64,000 bases of DNA from Streptomyces albus subsp. chlorinus. GTDB taxonomy: Bacteria; Actinomycetota; Actinomycetes; Streptomycetales; Streptomycetaceae. Positions 41,401 to 50,372 of the stretch are shown here, piece after piece. Both the position numbers and the translations under genes were made by a program. The notes beneath the pieces are model-generated. The model worked only from the letters and a program-made list of their open reading frames with translations, ran no database searches and was not told the DNA's origin. The stretch is taken from the NCBI RefSeq assembly GCF_013302895.1, contig NZ_VJOK01000001.1, positions 4,114,083-4,178,082 of the forward strand, in the 5' to 3' direction. Each line of letters opens with the position of its first letter. The stretch's first letter is position 1.

Positions 41401-42843
41401 GAGATCAGGAGGTGGGCTGAGGCGGACTGGCTGGAGCCGGTCCGCACCGAGCTGACCGAGATCCTCCAGTCCGTCGGCCGGGTGATGACCGCCGACGAGG
41501 CCGCGGCCGAACTCCGGGCTCGCCACGGCGCCGGATCGGACACGCCCGAGCGGACACTCGCCAGGTCCCTGGCCGTCGTCCGCGCCGCCGCCGACGCGGA
41601 GACCACCGAACGCCCCGACGACGACCCCGCCGGGCAGCACGAGCCCCGGTTCGCCGTGCACCGGCGCGGCGAGACGGTCCTGCTCGCCGCCGAGTCCCTG
41701 CCCGGCTCGGACGACCCCAGCCCGCGGGAGCTGGCGGACTACGCGGCGCTCCTCGGCCAGGCCGCCGAACGACTGGCACGGCAGGACCCGCTGCCCGGCA
41801 GCGGCGAGGTCCTGCGTGTCCTGCGCGCCGTGCCCGCCCCTGACGGGCTGGCCCCACTCGCCGACACCCGCCTGGTGTCCCTGGCCGCCGCGACGGCCCC
41901 CGGCGTCGCGGCCACCCCCCGGCTCGAGCTGTACCCGCGTGACCTGAGCCTGGAGCGGGCGCTGCGCATCTCCCAGGCGGGCGCGGGCGTCCGCCGCGAC
42001 CGGGGGATCACCGTCGCCGAGCTGGTGGCCCGCCTGCGCACCCGCTTCCCGGGCTTGCAGCTGGTGTCGGGCTCCCGTGAACCCACCCACGTGGAGCTGC
42101 TGGACGCCCTCGACGGGGCGCGTTTCGACCTCGTGTACGACGACGAGGCGGAGAAGTTTGTCCCCCGGGCGCCGGAGTCGACGGGCACCTGGAGCTCCAC
42201 CGGCGCCCTCACCAGCTACCAGCCGCCCACCCCGGTCACCCGGGCCGACCGGGAGGACCCGCACGGCCCGCTGCGGGAGCGGCTCACCGCCGTGGCGGAG
42301 CGGGGCGGTTTCCTCGCCCTCACGGTGAAGCCGAACGCGTTCGCAGGAGCGGCTCGGACCGTGGCAGCCGCCTTCCCGGTCGAGGCGGTCGATCTGTCGG
42401 ACGTGTTCCTCACCGCCTTCCGCGCCCTGGCCGCGGAGAAGGGCCAGGACTGGCAGAAGGTCCTGCGCGCCGACAGCCTCTCCACCCCCGGCAGCATCAA
42501 GCCGGGGCTGGCGTCCTTCGTCCGGGTGGTCTGGCAGCGCGTGGAGGAGGCGGTCCTCGCCCGCGCCGACACGCCGCGCACCGTGCTGTTCGTCCACGAC
42601 GCCGGCCTGGTCGCCCGCTACTGGGACGAGGGCGGCCACGCCTTTCTCGTCCGGCTCCAGAACGCGGCCCGCCGCCCCGCCGACCCGCCGCACGGCCTGT
42701 GGCTGCTGTGCACGGTCGAGACACGCGCGCAGGAGCCGAAGCTGGACGGCCGGACGGTGGAGGTCATCGGCGGCGACGGCGAACGGGCGCAGCTGGACGC
42801 GGAGTTCCTGGACTCGCTGCGGGTGCCGACTGCCGCCGGCTGA
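38404..42843 (+). CDS. pglW: BREX-2/Pgl serine/threonine kinase PglW with NERD domain
   Basis: A 1479-aa protein, close to known PglW size. Residues about 45-110 form a NERD nuclease-related domain (NECDLLVAVPAGLFLIEIKG, with E86 and K88). A first kinase-like domain (about 220-520) is degenerate: HRA at 360-362 in place of HRD and DWQ at 385-387 in place of DFG. A second kinase (about 545-820) looks active: K578 in HVFKVALDEEK and D669 in HRDIKPDN, though DFG reads DFS. The C-terminal 600 residues contain helix-turn-helix-like segments (DHLGIKQTSVSRHHRIEIRRW). PglW is thought to regulate the system by phosphorylation. Start GTG 38404 has ggaggcggg upstream. Confidence 0.93.
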   Translation: MTDRSGASEPRPGVPKPGPPRPARQWFQERPSPYPWEQDALDHVRGLMPQAEPFRAWATFSFTAMSGRVNECDLLVAVPAGLFLIEIKGHPGQLRNTGSTWNFQGSDRMRTINNPLHLTDLKSKELKSQLQWAARKLGLSERVVPRVEPAVFLSSPDLESHLDEVQQIKVYGRDDGGSGLKRIWQDFLGLPPDRPDRRITPEFSRHTLPQLLKTIGIRQSTAHLRFGDAWKMEPHPLDAGPSWEDRLAVRDDGLVQEEGRVRIYLVSQKATEAARRATERAARREYQVLQGITHRGIVDALDFREHQGGPAILFRHRHGDLRLDQYLDTYGGRLTPEIRLDLVRQLAEAVRYAHNRSLYHRALAARSVYVSFRADGAAPELRITDWQTAARDFDSNATFFRSIGGSALDAALIEDAARVYLAPESDQPYADPADLDIFGLGAVAYLILTGRPPATQRSDLAERLRSDGGLRLFAVTDGLPDVLDDLVFGATRADVNERLGSAEAFLDLLDEAERASILPDSPAAACVDPLEAAPGQSLDAEWTVRRVLGTGATARALLVERATEDEDGRTQLDEHVFKVALDEEKAGRLRAEERALRKVGGGSVVQLRGEGLRELGGRTVLELEYAGEQSLGERLRGKGRLTYHELERFADDLFHALDQLAAQGVRHRDIKPDNFGIQRRKDRTWQLKLFDFSLTDASDRDVKAGTRGYLDPFLGSMRRAHYDDHAERYAAAVTLHEMASGERPLWGEGQLDPLTNESAELHVATELFEPALRDGLTAFFQRALHRDSEQRFDTLRQMWDAWRAVFRAADATAPATTPSTVGTSSDDPEEARDRAAAAAELTTPLDAAGLSPRAVSVAGGLGATTVGELLDIQPYAISKARGAGALVRKELNRRRKQWATALRPAAPYAPRRQAPDDTDRKHSAPGDGEPRILSIDDMAALLAPEPGRRGSHRADVVRLTLGLPPDDGGLSPLGAWPVQARIADHLGIKQTSVSRHHRIEIRRWAEADWLEPVRTELTEILQSVGRVMTADEAAAELRARHGAGSDTPERTLARSLAVVRAAADAETTERPDDDPAGQHEPRFAVHRRGETVLLAAESLPGSDDPSPRELADYAALLGQAAERLARQDPLPGSGEVLRVLRAVPAPDGLAPLADTRLVSLAAATAPGVAATPRLELYPRDLSLERALRISQAGAGVRRDRGITVAELVARLRTRFPGLQLVSGSREPTHVELLDALDGARFDLVYDDEAEKFVPRAPESTGTWSSTGALTSYQPPTPVTRADREDPHGPLRERLTAVAERGGFLALTVKPNAFAGAARTVAAAFPVEAVDLSDVFLTAFRALAAEKGQDWQKVLRADSLSTPGSIKPGLASFVRVVWQRVEEAVLARADTPRTVLFVHDAGLVARYWDEGGHAFLVRLQNAARRPADPPHGLWLLCTVETRAQEPKLDGRTVEVIGGDGERAQLDAEFLDSLRVPTAAG

Positions 42844-42866
42844 CGCGACGGGTCCGGACCGCCGGT

Positions 42867-44321
42867 TCAGGACCTGCGGGCCACCCCGCCCTTGCGGCCG
42901 ATGTTGAACGCCAGCCGGTACACGTCGGGGAGGTCCAGGGCGCCGCTGGTGCGTTTGGTCAGGACGCCGAGTTCCACCAGTTCCTCTATCAGAGCGAAGG
43001 GATCGTCGGTGGCACGGGGGCCGCTGTTCTCGTCGTCGTTCTCCCGCATGCGGCGCAGGATCTCCGCCAGTCCGCCCTGCGCCCAGTACTGGCGGACGTG
43101 GGACGGCTCCATGGGTACCTGTCCGCCCTCCAGCTGCTCTATGGCGGTGGCGGCCCAGCCGATGTCCTCCTTCAGCTCGTCCACCCGGACCCGCGACGCC
43201 TCGTGCAGGCTCTCCCGGAGCGCCTCGTAGTGCAGCGGGTACGGCTGTGTGGCATATCGCTCCGCCGTCAGGTCCGCGGCCGTGCGCAGGGCGAGCAGCC
43301 AGGTCCTCGGGCTCACCCGTCCCTTGCCGTCCTGGAGGTGGTTCGGCACCCAGGTGAAGGTGTGGCCCTTGCGCCGGTCGGTGCCCATGTAGGGCCCGGC
43401 CAAGGTGATGAAAGCCTGCTCCTGGCACTTCTCGTCGGCGATCAGGTCGACCGGCGCGATGAACCGCCCCTCACCTTGCACCTCCCACGTGCCGTACTGC
43501 GCCCGGAACTTCTCCGCTTCGCTGCTCGGGTGGTTCCCCAGCCGGTGGAAAAGCAGCCCGTAGAGGTTCTCTCGGCTCCACGTCAGATCGGCCGCGTTGG
43601 CCCCCAGTTTCGAGGCGTCCGGGAACGTCTTGGGCGCGCTGTCGTACATGTCCGGGCGTACGAAGATCTTGGCGCGCAGCGCCCCTGTGGTCAGCCGCAG
43701 TTCCAGCGCCACCTGGAACAGCGCCGACACCAGCCGGTCGGCGGTCCTGCGGTCGGCGTGGAGGTGGTCCAGGGCGTCGAAGAGCAGCACACGTGTCTCG
43801 CCGCTGTCCCGGGCCTCCCGGTCGGCCTTGCCGAGCGCGTCGTCGTACGCGTCCTCGTTCGCCGCGGTCCAGCGGATACGGTCGGGCCAGTCGGGAATGC
43901 TCGCGATCTGCGGTACCTCGAGCGCCATCATCACGACCGCGCGCCAGAAGATGTCATAGCTCTCGGGATCGATCACGTCCCGCAACAGCCTGGCGATTTT
44001 CCGCTTGCCCGGGTAAGGGGTCTCACTGTTGCCGCCTGTCCTGAACGCGGTGGTGACCCGGACCCGCCGCAGCCGCGGCATCATGTACGACCGCGCGGCC
44101 ACCTCCCTCAGCTCCGGATCGATCAGCGCCTTCGCCCAGTACGTCTTGCCGGTGCCGCGGGCGCCCCGGACCACGGTCACGTCGGGGTCGAGCGCGAGGC
44201 GGTGGCTGGACGGGGTGAACAGGCGTTGCCGGTCCGGGCCGTCCGTGTCCGCGTCGAGTGCGGCACCGAGGGCCCTGGAGATCAGGGTGCGGTACTCGTC
44301 GGTGGTCGGTGGGGCGGTCAT
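42867..44321 (-). CDS. P-loop ATPase of a three-gene cassette inside the Pgl locus
   Basis: A 484-aa protein starting MTAPPTTDEYRTLISRALGA. Walker A is GARGTGKT at residues 53-60 and a Walker B-like strand is ETRVLLFDALDHL near residue 175, so it is an AAA/STAND-type ATPase. No nuclease, transmembrane or TIR-like module is visible; the C-terminal half is helical with a winged-helix-like tail (IEELVELGVLTKRTSGALDLPDVYRLAFN). It is the last gene of the minus-strand cassette, overlapping the preceding gene by 4 bp. It ends 23 bp from the pglW stop, convergently. I do not recognise it as a standard BREX component. Confidence 0.85.
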   Translation of the reverse strand: MTAPPTTDEYRTLISRALGAALDADTDGPDRQRLFTPSSHRLALDPDVTVVRGARGTGKTYWAKALIDPELREVAARSYMMPRLRRVRVTTAFRTGGNSETPYPGKRKIARLLRDVIDPESYDIFWRAVVMMALEVPQIASIPDWPDRIRWTAANEDAYDDALGKADREARDSGETRVLLFDALDHLHADRRTADRLVSALFQVALELRLTTGALRAKIFVRPDMYDSAPKTFPDASKLGANAADLTWSRENLYGLLFHRLGNHPSSEAEKFRAQYGTWEVQGEGRFIAPVDLIADEKCQEQAFITLAGPYMGTDRRKGHTFTWVPNHLQDGKGRVSPRTWLLALRTAADLTAERYATQPYPLHYEALRESLHEASRVRVDELKEDIGWAATAIEQLEGGQVPMEPSHVRQYWAQGGLAEILRRMRENDDENSGPRATDDPFALIEELVELGVLTKRTSGALDLPDVYRLAFNIGRKGGVARRS

Positions 44322-45706
44322 GAGGACTCCGGGGCGAGGTGCGGTGGCGGCAGCAGACGCTCCACCGTAGTCGTGAACGTCCGGTACGCGGCCTCGACGA
44401 ACGGCAGCTCGGGCCAGTCCCGGCTGCGCAGGGGGTCCAGCCCCACCAGGTCGTTGCCGAAGAGGATCGGGATGGGGGCGTGTGGCGCGTCGTCGTCCTC
44501 CACGGGAGGGTGGTACAGCTCGTCGCCCTCGTCGTCCGTGTCGAGCTGGTCGTAGAGGGTGTCGGCGAACAACTGCTGGGCGCGGTCCCGCAGGGCGGGC
44601 AGCCGCTTCGCGTCCCCGGCGGAGTGGAACATGGCCGCCACGATCCGCAGCCGCTCCCGCAGCTCCCGCGCCAGGGCCGGCCGCTGCTGCCACTGCTTGA
44701 ACAGCATCTCGTAACCCTCCCAGGTGGAGGGATTGTCCACGGCGAACAGCAGCGCCAGCCCGCTGAGATGGGTCAGCGTGACGGCTGCGATGTCGTGCAT
44801 CCCGGCCCTGCTGTCCAGCAGGACGACGTCCGGGCGCCGCGACAGCTCGGTCACCTGGTCCTCGCAGGCGGCGATGGCCTCCTCCAGCCGCGCGGCGAAC
44901 GGCCGGTCGCCGTCACCGGGGTTGAGTCCGGCGAGGTCGCTGTAGATGCGGTTCAGCTTGGCGAGGTAGTCGTACGGTTCGCCGCCCCGCTCCAGGGGCC
45001 GACCGCCCGCAGGGGCGAGCCACACCTCGCCGTTGCCGTCGACGGGCAGTGCGGAGCTGCGTGCCACCAGTTCCAGCCCGTCGGCGTTGCCGACGCCGCC
45101 TTCTATCAGGTGGTCGACGATGCCGTGGCGGGGGAGGCCGGCGGGGTCCTCCAGCAGGTTGGAGACGCCCGGGGACTCCAGGTCGAGGTCCACCACGAGC
45201 ACGCAGCGGCCCGTTCCGGCCAGGTGCCGGGCGAGGACGGCGGTGGCGGTGGTGCGCCCCACCCCGCCCTTGAAGCCGTACAGCGCCACCCTTCGGTCCC
45301 GGCGCCCGAGGGCCCCGTCGGCAGGGGTGCGGACGCTCCGGGCCCAGTCGGTGCCGATGACGGTCCGCTCCAGCACGTGGACGCTGCCGGTGGAGCCTTG
45401 CCGTGGGCTGACCGGTGCGCGGTCCTCGGCGTCGAAGTACAGCTCCGGTGCGAAGAGCCTTTCGCCGAAGAGGAGGGGTTCGAGGCCCGTGAAGGGGCGC
45501 GTGGCGGCCACGAACGCGTCACGGAGGGCGACGACGTCCGGGGCGTCGTGAGCGAGGGCGCGCCCCCGGTCGTCGATGAGCAGACAGGCCCGGCCGAGCA
45601 CGTCCCGGGTGACGACGACGTCCATGCCGAACTGCGCCGCTGCCTGCCGGGCGTGGTCGAGGGCGGCTTGCCAGGCGGTGTCGAAACGCGCGCGGGAACG
45701 GCTCAT
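44318..45706 (-). CDS. ParA/MinD-like ATPase with KGGVGR variant motif
   Basis: A 462-aa protein. Residues about 135-460 form a deviant-Walker-A ATPase: LYGFKGGVGRTTATAVLA (K146 to T153) with Arg in place of the usual Lys after KGGVG, VLVVDLDLESPGVSNLL as the Walker A-prime/B region, and PDVVLLDSRAGMHD. The N-terminal 130 residues form a separate domain (MDVVVTRDVLGRACLLIDDRGR) of unknown fold. Such ATPases form nucleotide-dependent dimers that position or activate partners. It is the middle gene of the cassette, with 4-bp overlaps on both sides. Partner inference only: it probably acts with the flanking P-loop ATPase and small protein. Confidence 0.87.
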   Translation of the reverse strand: MSRSRARFDTAWQAALDHARQAAAQFGMDVVVTRDVLGRACLLIDDRGRALAHDAPDVVALRDAFVAATRPFTGLEPLLFGERLFAPELYFDAEDRAPVSPRQGSTGSVHVLERTVIGTDWARSVRTPADGALGRRDRRVALYGFKGGVGRTTATAVLARHLAGTGRCVLVVDLDLESPGVSNLLEDPAGLPRHGIVDHLIEGGVGNADGLELVARSSALPVDGNGEVWLAPAGGRPLERGGEPYDYLAKLNRIYSDLAGLNPGDGDRPFAARLEEAIAACEDQVTELSRRPDVVLLDSRAGMHDIAAVTLTHLSGLALLFAVDNPSTWEGYEMLFKQWQQRPALARELRERLRIVAAMFHSAGDAKRLPALRDRAQQLFADTLYDQLDTDDEGDELYHPPVEDDDAPHAPIPILFGNDLVGLDPLRSRDWPELPFVEAAYRTFTTTVERLLPPPHLAPESS

Positions 45707-46233
45707 GCGTGGGTCCTCGTGCCCAGGATGCCGGCCTGTTCATGGGCGGCGATGAGGTCGTACGCGGCCTTGAGGTGCCGGTCGACCTCCGCGTCGGTGA
45801 TCGCGGTGCCGTCGCAGTAGCGGCCCGCGACGTTCCAGCCGGCGAACGGGTTCTTCCAGATGAGCTGCGTGAAGAGCGCGCCCGCTCCACCTCCCCGGCG
45901 GCGGTGGGCGACGGCGGTGAGGTGTTCCCACAGCTCGGGGAGGTGCCCGTGTTCCTGCGGTCTCCACTCCCGCACGCCTGGGGCGCCTTTCTTCTTCACC
46001 CAGGTGGCGACTTCGTCGTTCACCAGTCGGTTGCGGGTGTTGAGCTGAGAACCCAGGAAGTCGGCCAGGATGGCTTTGATACCGCATTCCGCCGCCAGCC
46101 CGGCCAGATGGTCGGCGGATATCCGCAGGTTCTCCTTCGCGGCCAGTACGGCGGCGCGATAGTGGTTCCTGCTCGCCGTCGCGAACGCGGGTGGCTGTGT
46201 CGCGGAGGGTGTCGAGGCCGTCACGACGATCAC
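45703..46233 (-). CDS. Small HEPN-like protein, first gene of the ATPase cassette
   Basis: A 176-aa protein starting at GTG 46233 (alternative GTG 46224); no strong ribosome site is seen. The segment RNHYRAAVLAAKENLRISADHLAGLAAECGIKAIL has the pattern I associate with small HEPN-type helical proteins, and DAEVDRHLKAAYDLIAAHEQAGIL closes the domain. A classic Rx4-6H active site is not obvious, so ribonuclease activity is unproven. It is transcribed away from pglX with 154 bp between them. Its stop overlaps the ATPase gene (ATGA). Confidence 0.7.
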   Translation of the reverse strand: MIVVTASTPSATQPPAFATASRNHYRAAVLAAKENLRISADHLAGLAAECGIKAILADFLGSQLNTRNRLVNDEVATWVKKKGAPGVREWRPQEHGHLPELWEHLTAVAHRRRGGGAGALFTQLIWKNPFAGWNVAGRYCDGTAITDAEVDRHLKAAYDLIAAHEQAGILGTRTHA

Positions 46234-46339
46234 TTTAGCGAGCCGATCAAGAGGCTCGCGGCGGCTTTTCCCAGATCGCGACCACCCTGGGCCGCCGTAC
46301 GGGGGCACGGGTGCGGCAGGATGGGAGGTCCGGTCCGCG

Positions 46340-46367
46340 GCTGACGCGGTGGGGCGCTGACGCGGTG
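46340..46367. promoter_or_regulatory. Direct repeat in the divergent promoter of pglX and the cassette
   Basis: The 12-mer gctgacgcggtg occurs at 46340-46351 and 46356-46367, a 16-bp period, about 20 bp before the pglX start. It overlaps the expected transcription start area and could be an operator. Confidence 0.4.
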
Positions 46368-46387
46368 CAGGGAGAAGGAAGCGAAGA

Positions 46388-49300
46388 GTGACGGTGACGA
46401 CTACGGGCACGGACAAGGCGGCCCTGCTCAAGGACCTGAAGAAGCTGGTCGTCGACCTGGAGGACGACCTGCGGGCCCGCAGCGAGTCCGAGGAGGAGTT
46501 CCGCACCCGCCTGGACCGCGAGTGGCGCGAGGCCAAGGAGGCCCGGCGCACCGCCCTGTCCTACCCGGCCTGGCGGGACGAGCGCGTCACGCAGGCCGCC
46601 GTGGCGTGGGTGCTCGGCTGTGTCTTCGTCCGCTTCTGCGAGGACAACGGCCTGATCGACGAGCCGTACCTCGCCGGCCCCGGCGAACGCCTCGCCGAGG
46701 CGGAGGCCCGGCACGAGGCCCACTTCCGCACCTACCCGCACCACAACAACCGCGACTGGCTGATGGAGGCGTTCCGCCACCTGGCGGGCACCAACGAGAC
46801 GGCCGCCGGCGTCTTCGACGAGCGGCACAACCCGCTGTGGGGACTGACCCCCGGCTACGAGACGGCGACGGAACTGCTGATGTTCTGGCGCCGCTGGGGC
46901 GCGGACGGTGAGATCCGCTACGACTTCACCGACCCCGAGTGGGACACCCGATTCCTCGGCGACCTCTACCAGGACCTCAGCGAGCACGCCCGCAAGACGT
47001 ACGCGCTGCTGCAAACCCCGGAATTCGTCGAGGAGTTCATCCTCGACCTGACCCTGGAACCGGCGGTCGCCGACGACGGGCAGGGCTTCGGCCTCAACCC
47101 CGTGTGGACCGGCCCCGACGGTCGTGAACGCCGCGGCCTGCGCACCATCGATCCGGCGTGCGGCTCGGGCCACTTCCTGCTGGGCATCTTCCACCGCCTG
47201 CTGGACAAGTGGCGCCAGGCCGAGCCCGGTACGGACGACTGGACGCTGGTCCGCCGGGTCCTGGAGTCGGTCCACGGCTGCGACAAGAACCCCTTCGCCG
47301 CGAGCATCGCCCGCTTCCGGCTCCTGGTCGCGGCGATGCGCGCGGCGGGCACGCGGAGGCTGGCGGACGCGCCGCCCTTCCCCATTAACGTAGCCGTGGG
47401 TGACTCGCTTTTGCACGGCCGGGACGCGGCGGGCATCCAGACCGACCTGGACACGCTGTTCGCGGAGGCGGTCGTTGGACGCGAGGAGGGGGAGACGTAC
47501 GCGTACGCCACGGAGGACGTGTGGGAGTACGCGAAACGGGTGGACCTCCTGGGGCGCGGGTCGTACCACGTGGTGGTGGGGAACCCGCCGTACATCACGG
47601 TGAAGGACAAGCAGGAGAACGAGAACTACCGGGCGGCGTACGATGCGTGCGCGGGGACGTACGCGCTGTCGGTGCCGTTCGCGCAGCGCATGTTCGAGCT
47701 GGCAGTGAAGGGGCCCGGCGGGCGGTTGGGCGGGGGCGGGTTCGTGGGACAGATCACCGCGAACTCGTTCATGAAGCGGGAGTTCGGCAAGAAGCTGATC
47801 GAGGTCGTCTTCCGGAACCGGGTCGAGCTGTCGCACGTGATCGACACCTCGGGCGCCTTCATTCCGGGGCATGGTACGCCTACGGTAATTCTGGTGGGGC
47901 GCAACCGGGTGCCCAGTCCTGAGCGGACGGTGCGGGCGGTGCTGGGAGTGCGCGGGGAGCCTGCGCAGCCGGAGGACGCGTCGCAGGGGGCCGTATGGCG
48001 GGCGATCGTCGAGCAGGTGGGCAGGCCGGGGAGCGAGTCGGAGTGGGTTTCGGTGGAGGATGCGGCGGCGGCCGTGTTCTCCGGGCATCCTTGGTCTGTG
48101 AGTGGCGGTGGGGCCGGGGCACTTGTGGAGTTCCTGACAGCTCATGGAACTCCTATGGAGAGGCGCATCTCAAAGCCGATCGGCCGCGCCATCCGGGCGG
48201 GAGCCGACGAGGCGTACCTGCGTCCGCTGCGTTCGACCTACACGCCGCGTGCCGCCAAGCGTGCGCTGCGACCACTGATGGTCGGGGAGATCGTCCGGGA
48301 CTGGCGAGCCGCTCCCGACGTCGCGATCTGGAACCCCGATTCGAAGGCCGTTCACGAGGAAGGGCTCGGCGAGGAGTTGTGGCCGTGGCGGACGACGCTG
48401 GCAGCTCGCAGGACCTTCCAGGGGACGATGGAGGACGCGGGCCTTGAGTGGTGGGACTACATGCAGTACACGTCCTCGGCCTATGCGACCCCGCTGTCCA
48501 TCACCTTCGCGTTCGTGGCGACGCACAACCACTTCGTGCTGGACCGGGGCGGGAAGGTGTTCAAGCAGTCCGCTCCCGTGATCAAGCTGCCCGAGGGGGC
48601 CGGGGAGGATGAGCACCTGGAGTTGTTGGGGGTGCTCAATTCTTCGGCGGCCTGTTTCTGGCTGAAGCAGGTCAGCCATGACAAGGGCAGCCAGGGTGTC
48701 AACGAGGGCTTCAAGTCCCAGGAGTGGGAACGCTTCTACGAGTTCACCGGCACCAAGCTGCAAGAGTTCCCCCTCCCGGCCAAGCTCCCGCTCCACCTCG
48801 GCCGCGTTCTCGACGCTCAGGCGCAGAAGCTCGCCGAGTTGGAGCCTTCGGCCGTGGCCGCGGCTGTCGTACCCACGCGGCAAGCGCTGGATGCCGCGGA
48901 AGCCGAGCACGCCAAGGTCCGCCGCCGCATGATCGCCCTGCAGGAGGAGCTGGACTGGCAGGTGTACGGCCTCTACGGGCTGCTCAGCGACCGCGAGGTC
49001 GCCCGGACCGTGACCCCCTCAGCCGACCCCGAGACCATCCCCGAGGTCAAGCTCGGCGAGCGCGCCTTCGAGATCGTCCTCGCGTGGAAGGCCGAGACTG
49101 GTGAGGTGGAGACCGCCTGGTTCACGCGCCACGGCTCCACCCCCATCACCGAGATCCCTGCCCACTGGCCGGACTGGTACCGCGAGATCGTCCAGGCCCG
49201 TATCGACCTGATCACCAGCCGCAAGGACATCGCCCTCATCGAGCGCCCGGAGTGCAAGCGTCGTTGGGCCACCGACCCGTGGGAGAAGAAGGAACGCGCC

Positions 49301-50125
49301 GCGCTGCGGAATTGGCTGCTGGACCGCTGCGAGGACGAGGACCTGTGGTTCGAGGTGCGTGACGGGCTGCGCCGACCCCGGACGCTGACCGTCAACAACC
49401 TTGCCGACCGGCTCGGTTCCGACCCCGACTTCAGGTCCGTCGCCGCGCTGTACGCCGCCGACCACCTGAAGAAGCCGGATCTCCCCCTTGCGCAGGTCCT
49501 GAACGAGATCCTTGCCGACGAGCACGTGCCCTACCTCGCCGCGATGCGCTACAAGGACTCCGGTCTGCGTGCCCGCCGGGAGTGGGAGAAGGTCTGGGAG
49601 AAGCAGCGAGAGGAGGACCGTACGGGCACGCGGCTCGACATCGACCCGCCGACCAAGTACAAGTCCTCCGACTTCCTCAAGCAGTCTTACTGGACCCACC
49701 GTGGCAAGCTCGACGTCCCCAAGGAACGGTTCATCTCCTACCCGGAGGCGGGCCCGGACAGCGACTCCACACTGATGCTCGGCTGGGCCGGCTGGGACCA
49801 CAAGGACCAGGCGCTGGCCCTCACGCAGCTGATCGAGACGCGCGTCAAGAGCGACGCCTGGGGCGCCGAACGGCTCGTGCCGCTGCTCGCCGGGCTGCAT
49901 GAGGTCATGCCGTGGGTACGCCAGTGGTACAGCGCGTACGACGACGAGTGGGAGGGCTCCCCGGCCGAGGACCTGGAAGCGGAGTTCCAGCGCTACCTGC
50001 GCATGCATGGCGTGAGCGAGGCGCAGATGAAGGACTGGCGTCCCGTGCGGAAGACGCGGGGGCGGAAAGCCGTACAGCGCCGGGAGACGACCGAACAGCC
50101 GGAGCCGGAGCCGGACGACGCGTAG
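46388..50125 (+). CDS. pglX: BREX-2 adenine-specific DNA methyltransferase PglX
   Basis: A 1245-aa protein of the usual PglX size. SAM-binding motif I is [14 protein letters not shown] near residue 255 and the catalytic motif is NPPY at residues 399-402, placing it among N6-adenine methyltransferases. A target-recognition part follows (about 560-830), and the C-terminal region has [16 protein letters not shown] and [23 protein letters not shown], the latter typical of the BREX family. It modifies host or phage DNA in the Pgl scheme. Start GTG 46388 has ggagaaggaa upstream. It is divergent from the ATPase cassette. Confidence 0.95.
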   Translation: MTVTTTGTDKAALLKDLKKLVVDLEDDLRARSESEEEFRTRLDREWREAKEARRTALSYPAWRDERVTQAAVAWVLGCVFVRFCEDNGLIDEPYLAGPGERLAEAEARHEAHFRTYPHHNNRDWLMEAFRHLAGTNETAAGVFDERHNPLWGLTPGYETATELLMFWRRWGADGEIRYDFTDPEWDTRFLGDLYQDLSEHARKTYALLQTPEFVEEFILDLTLEPAVADDGQGFGLNPVWTGPDGRERRGLRTIDPACGSGHFLLGIFHRLLDKWRQAEPGTDDWTLVRRVLESVHGCDKNPFAASIARFRLLVAAMRAAGTRRLADAPPFPINVAVGDSLLHGRDAAGIQTDLDTLFAEAVVGREEGETYAYATEDVWEYAKRVDLLGRGSYHVVVGNPPYITVKDKQENENYRAAYDACAGTYALSVPFAQRMFELAVKGPGGRLGGGGFVGQITANSFMKREFGKKLIEVVFRNRVELSHVIDTSGAFIPGHGTPTVILVGRNRVPSPERTVRAVLGVRGEPAQPEDASQGAVWRAIVEQVGRPGSESEWVSVEDAAAAVFSGHPWSVSGGGAGALVEFLTAHGTPMERRISKPIGRAIRAGADEAYLRPLRSTYTPRAAKRALRPLMVGEIVRDWRAAPDVAIWNPDSKAVHEEGLGEELWPWRTTLAARRTFQGTMEDAGLEWWDYMQYTSSAYATPLSITFAFVATHNHFVLDRGGKVFKQSAPVIKLPEGAGEDEHLELLGVLNSSAACFWLKQVSHDKGSQGVNEGFKSQEWERFYEFTGTKLQEFPLPAKLPLHLGRVLDAQAQKLAELEPSAVAAAVVPTRQALDAAEAEHAKVRRRMIALQEELDWQVYGLYGLLSDREVARTVTPSADPETIPEVKLGERAFEIVLAWKAETGEVETAWFTRHGSTPITEIPAHWPDWYREIVQARIDLITSRKDIALIERPECKRRWATDPWEKKERAALRNWLLDRCEDEDLWFEVRDGLRRPRTLTVNNLADRLGSDPDFRSVAALYAADHLKKPDLPLAQVLNEILADEHVPYLAAMRYKDSGLRARREWEKVWEKQREEDRTGTRLDIDPPTKYKSSDFLKQSYWTHRGKLDVPKERFISYPEAGPDSDSTLMLGWAGWDHKDQALALTQLIETRVKSDAWGAERLVPLLAGLHEVMPWVRQWYSAYDDEWEGSPAEDLEAEFQRYLRMHGVSEAQMKDWRPVRKTRGRKAVQRRETTEQPEPEPDDA

Positions 50126-50180
50126 AGCGTGGCGAAGCGGGAGAGTCACTGCGCTCTCCCCCGAGCTGCCGACCGGCGAC

Positions 50181-50372
50181 TCAGCGGGCGGTGCCGGAGG
50201 CGTGCGCGGCGAACGCCGACCAGGCGGTGGGGGACATGCGCAGGGGCCAAATCCGGGTGTCCTTGGAGTCGCGTACATGCACAGCCTGCGGGGTCAGGGC
50301 CACCTCGACGCAGTTGTCACCAGAGCTGCCGCTGTAGCTGCTCTTGAACCAGTCCAGCTCGGGGGTGCTCAT
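50181..50372 (-). CDS. DUF397 domain-containing protein
   Basis: A 63-aa protein starting MSTPELDWFKSSYSGSSGDN, the DUF397 signature (WFKSSYS...NCVEVA), ending with SPTAWSAFAAHA. In Streptomyces such genes almost always sit directly downstream of an XRE/DUF5753 regulator and near a HATPase gene; all three are here. Its ATG overlaps the stop of the XRE gene (ATGA). Function is not well defined; a link to development or toxin-antitoxin-like control has been suggested for the family. Confidence 0.93.
   Translation of the reverse strand: MSTPELDWFKSSYSGSSGDNCVEVALTPQAVHVRDSKDTRIWPLRMSPTAWSAFAAHASGTAR

Noticed and set aside
39964..43428. 1154-aa minus-strand open frame opposite pglW
   Set aside because: It overlaps the kinase domain of pglW and has shadow composition (His/Gly/Arg-rich) and no family resemblance.
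46247..48145. 632-aa minus-strand open frame opposite pglX
   Set aside because: pglX motif I and NPPY lie on the plus strand; the frame also covers the divergent promoter.
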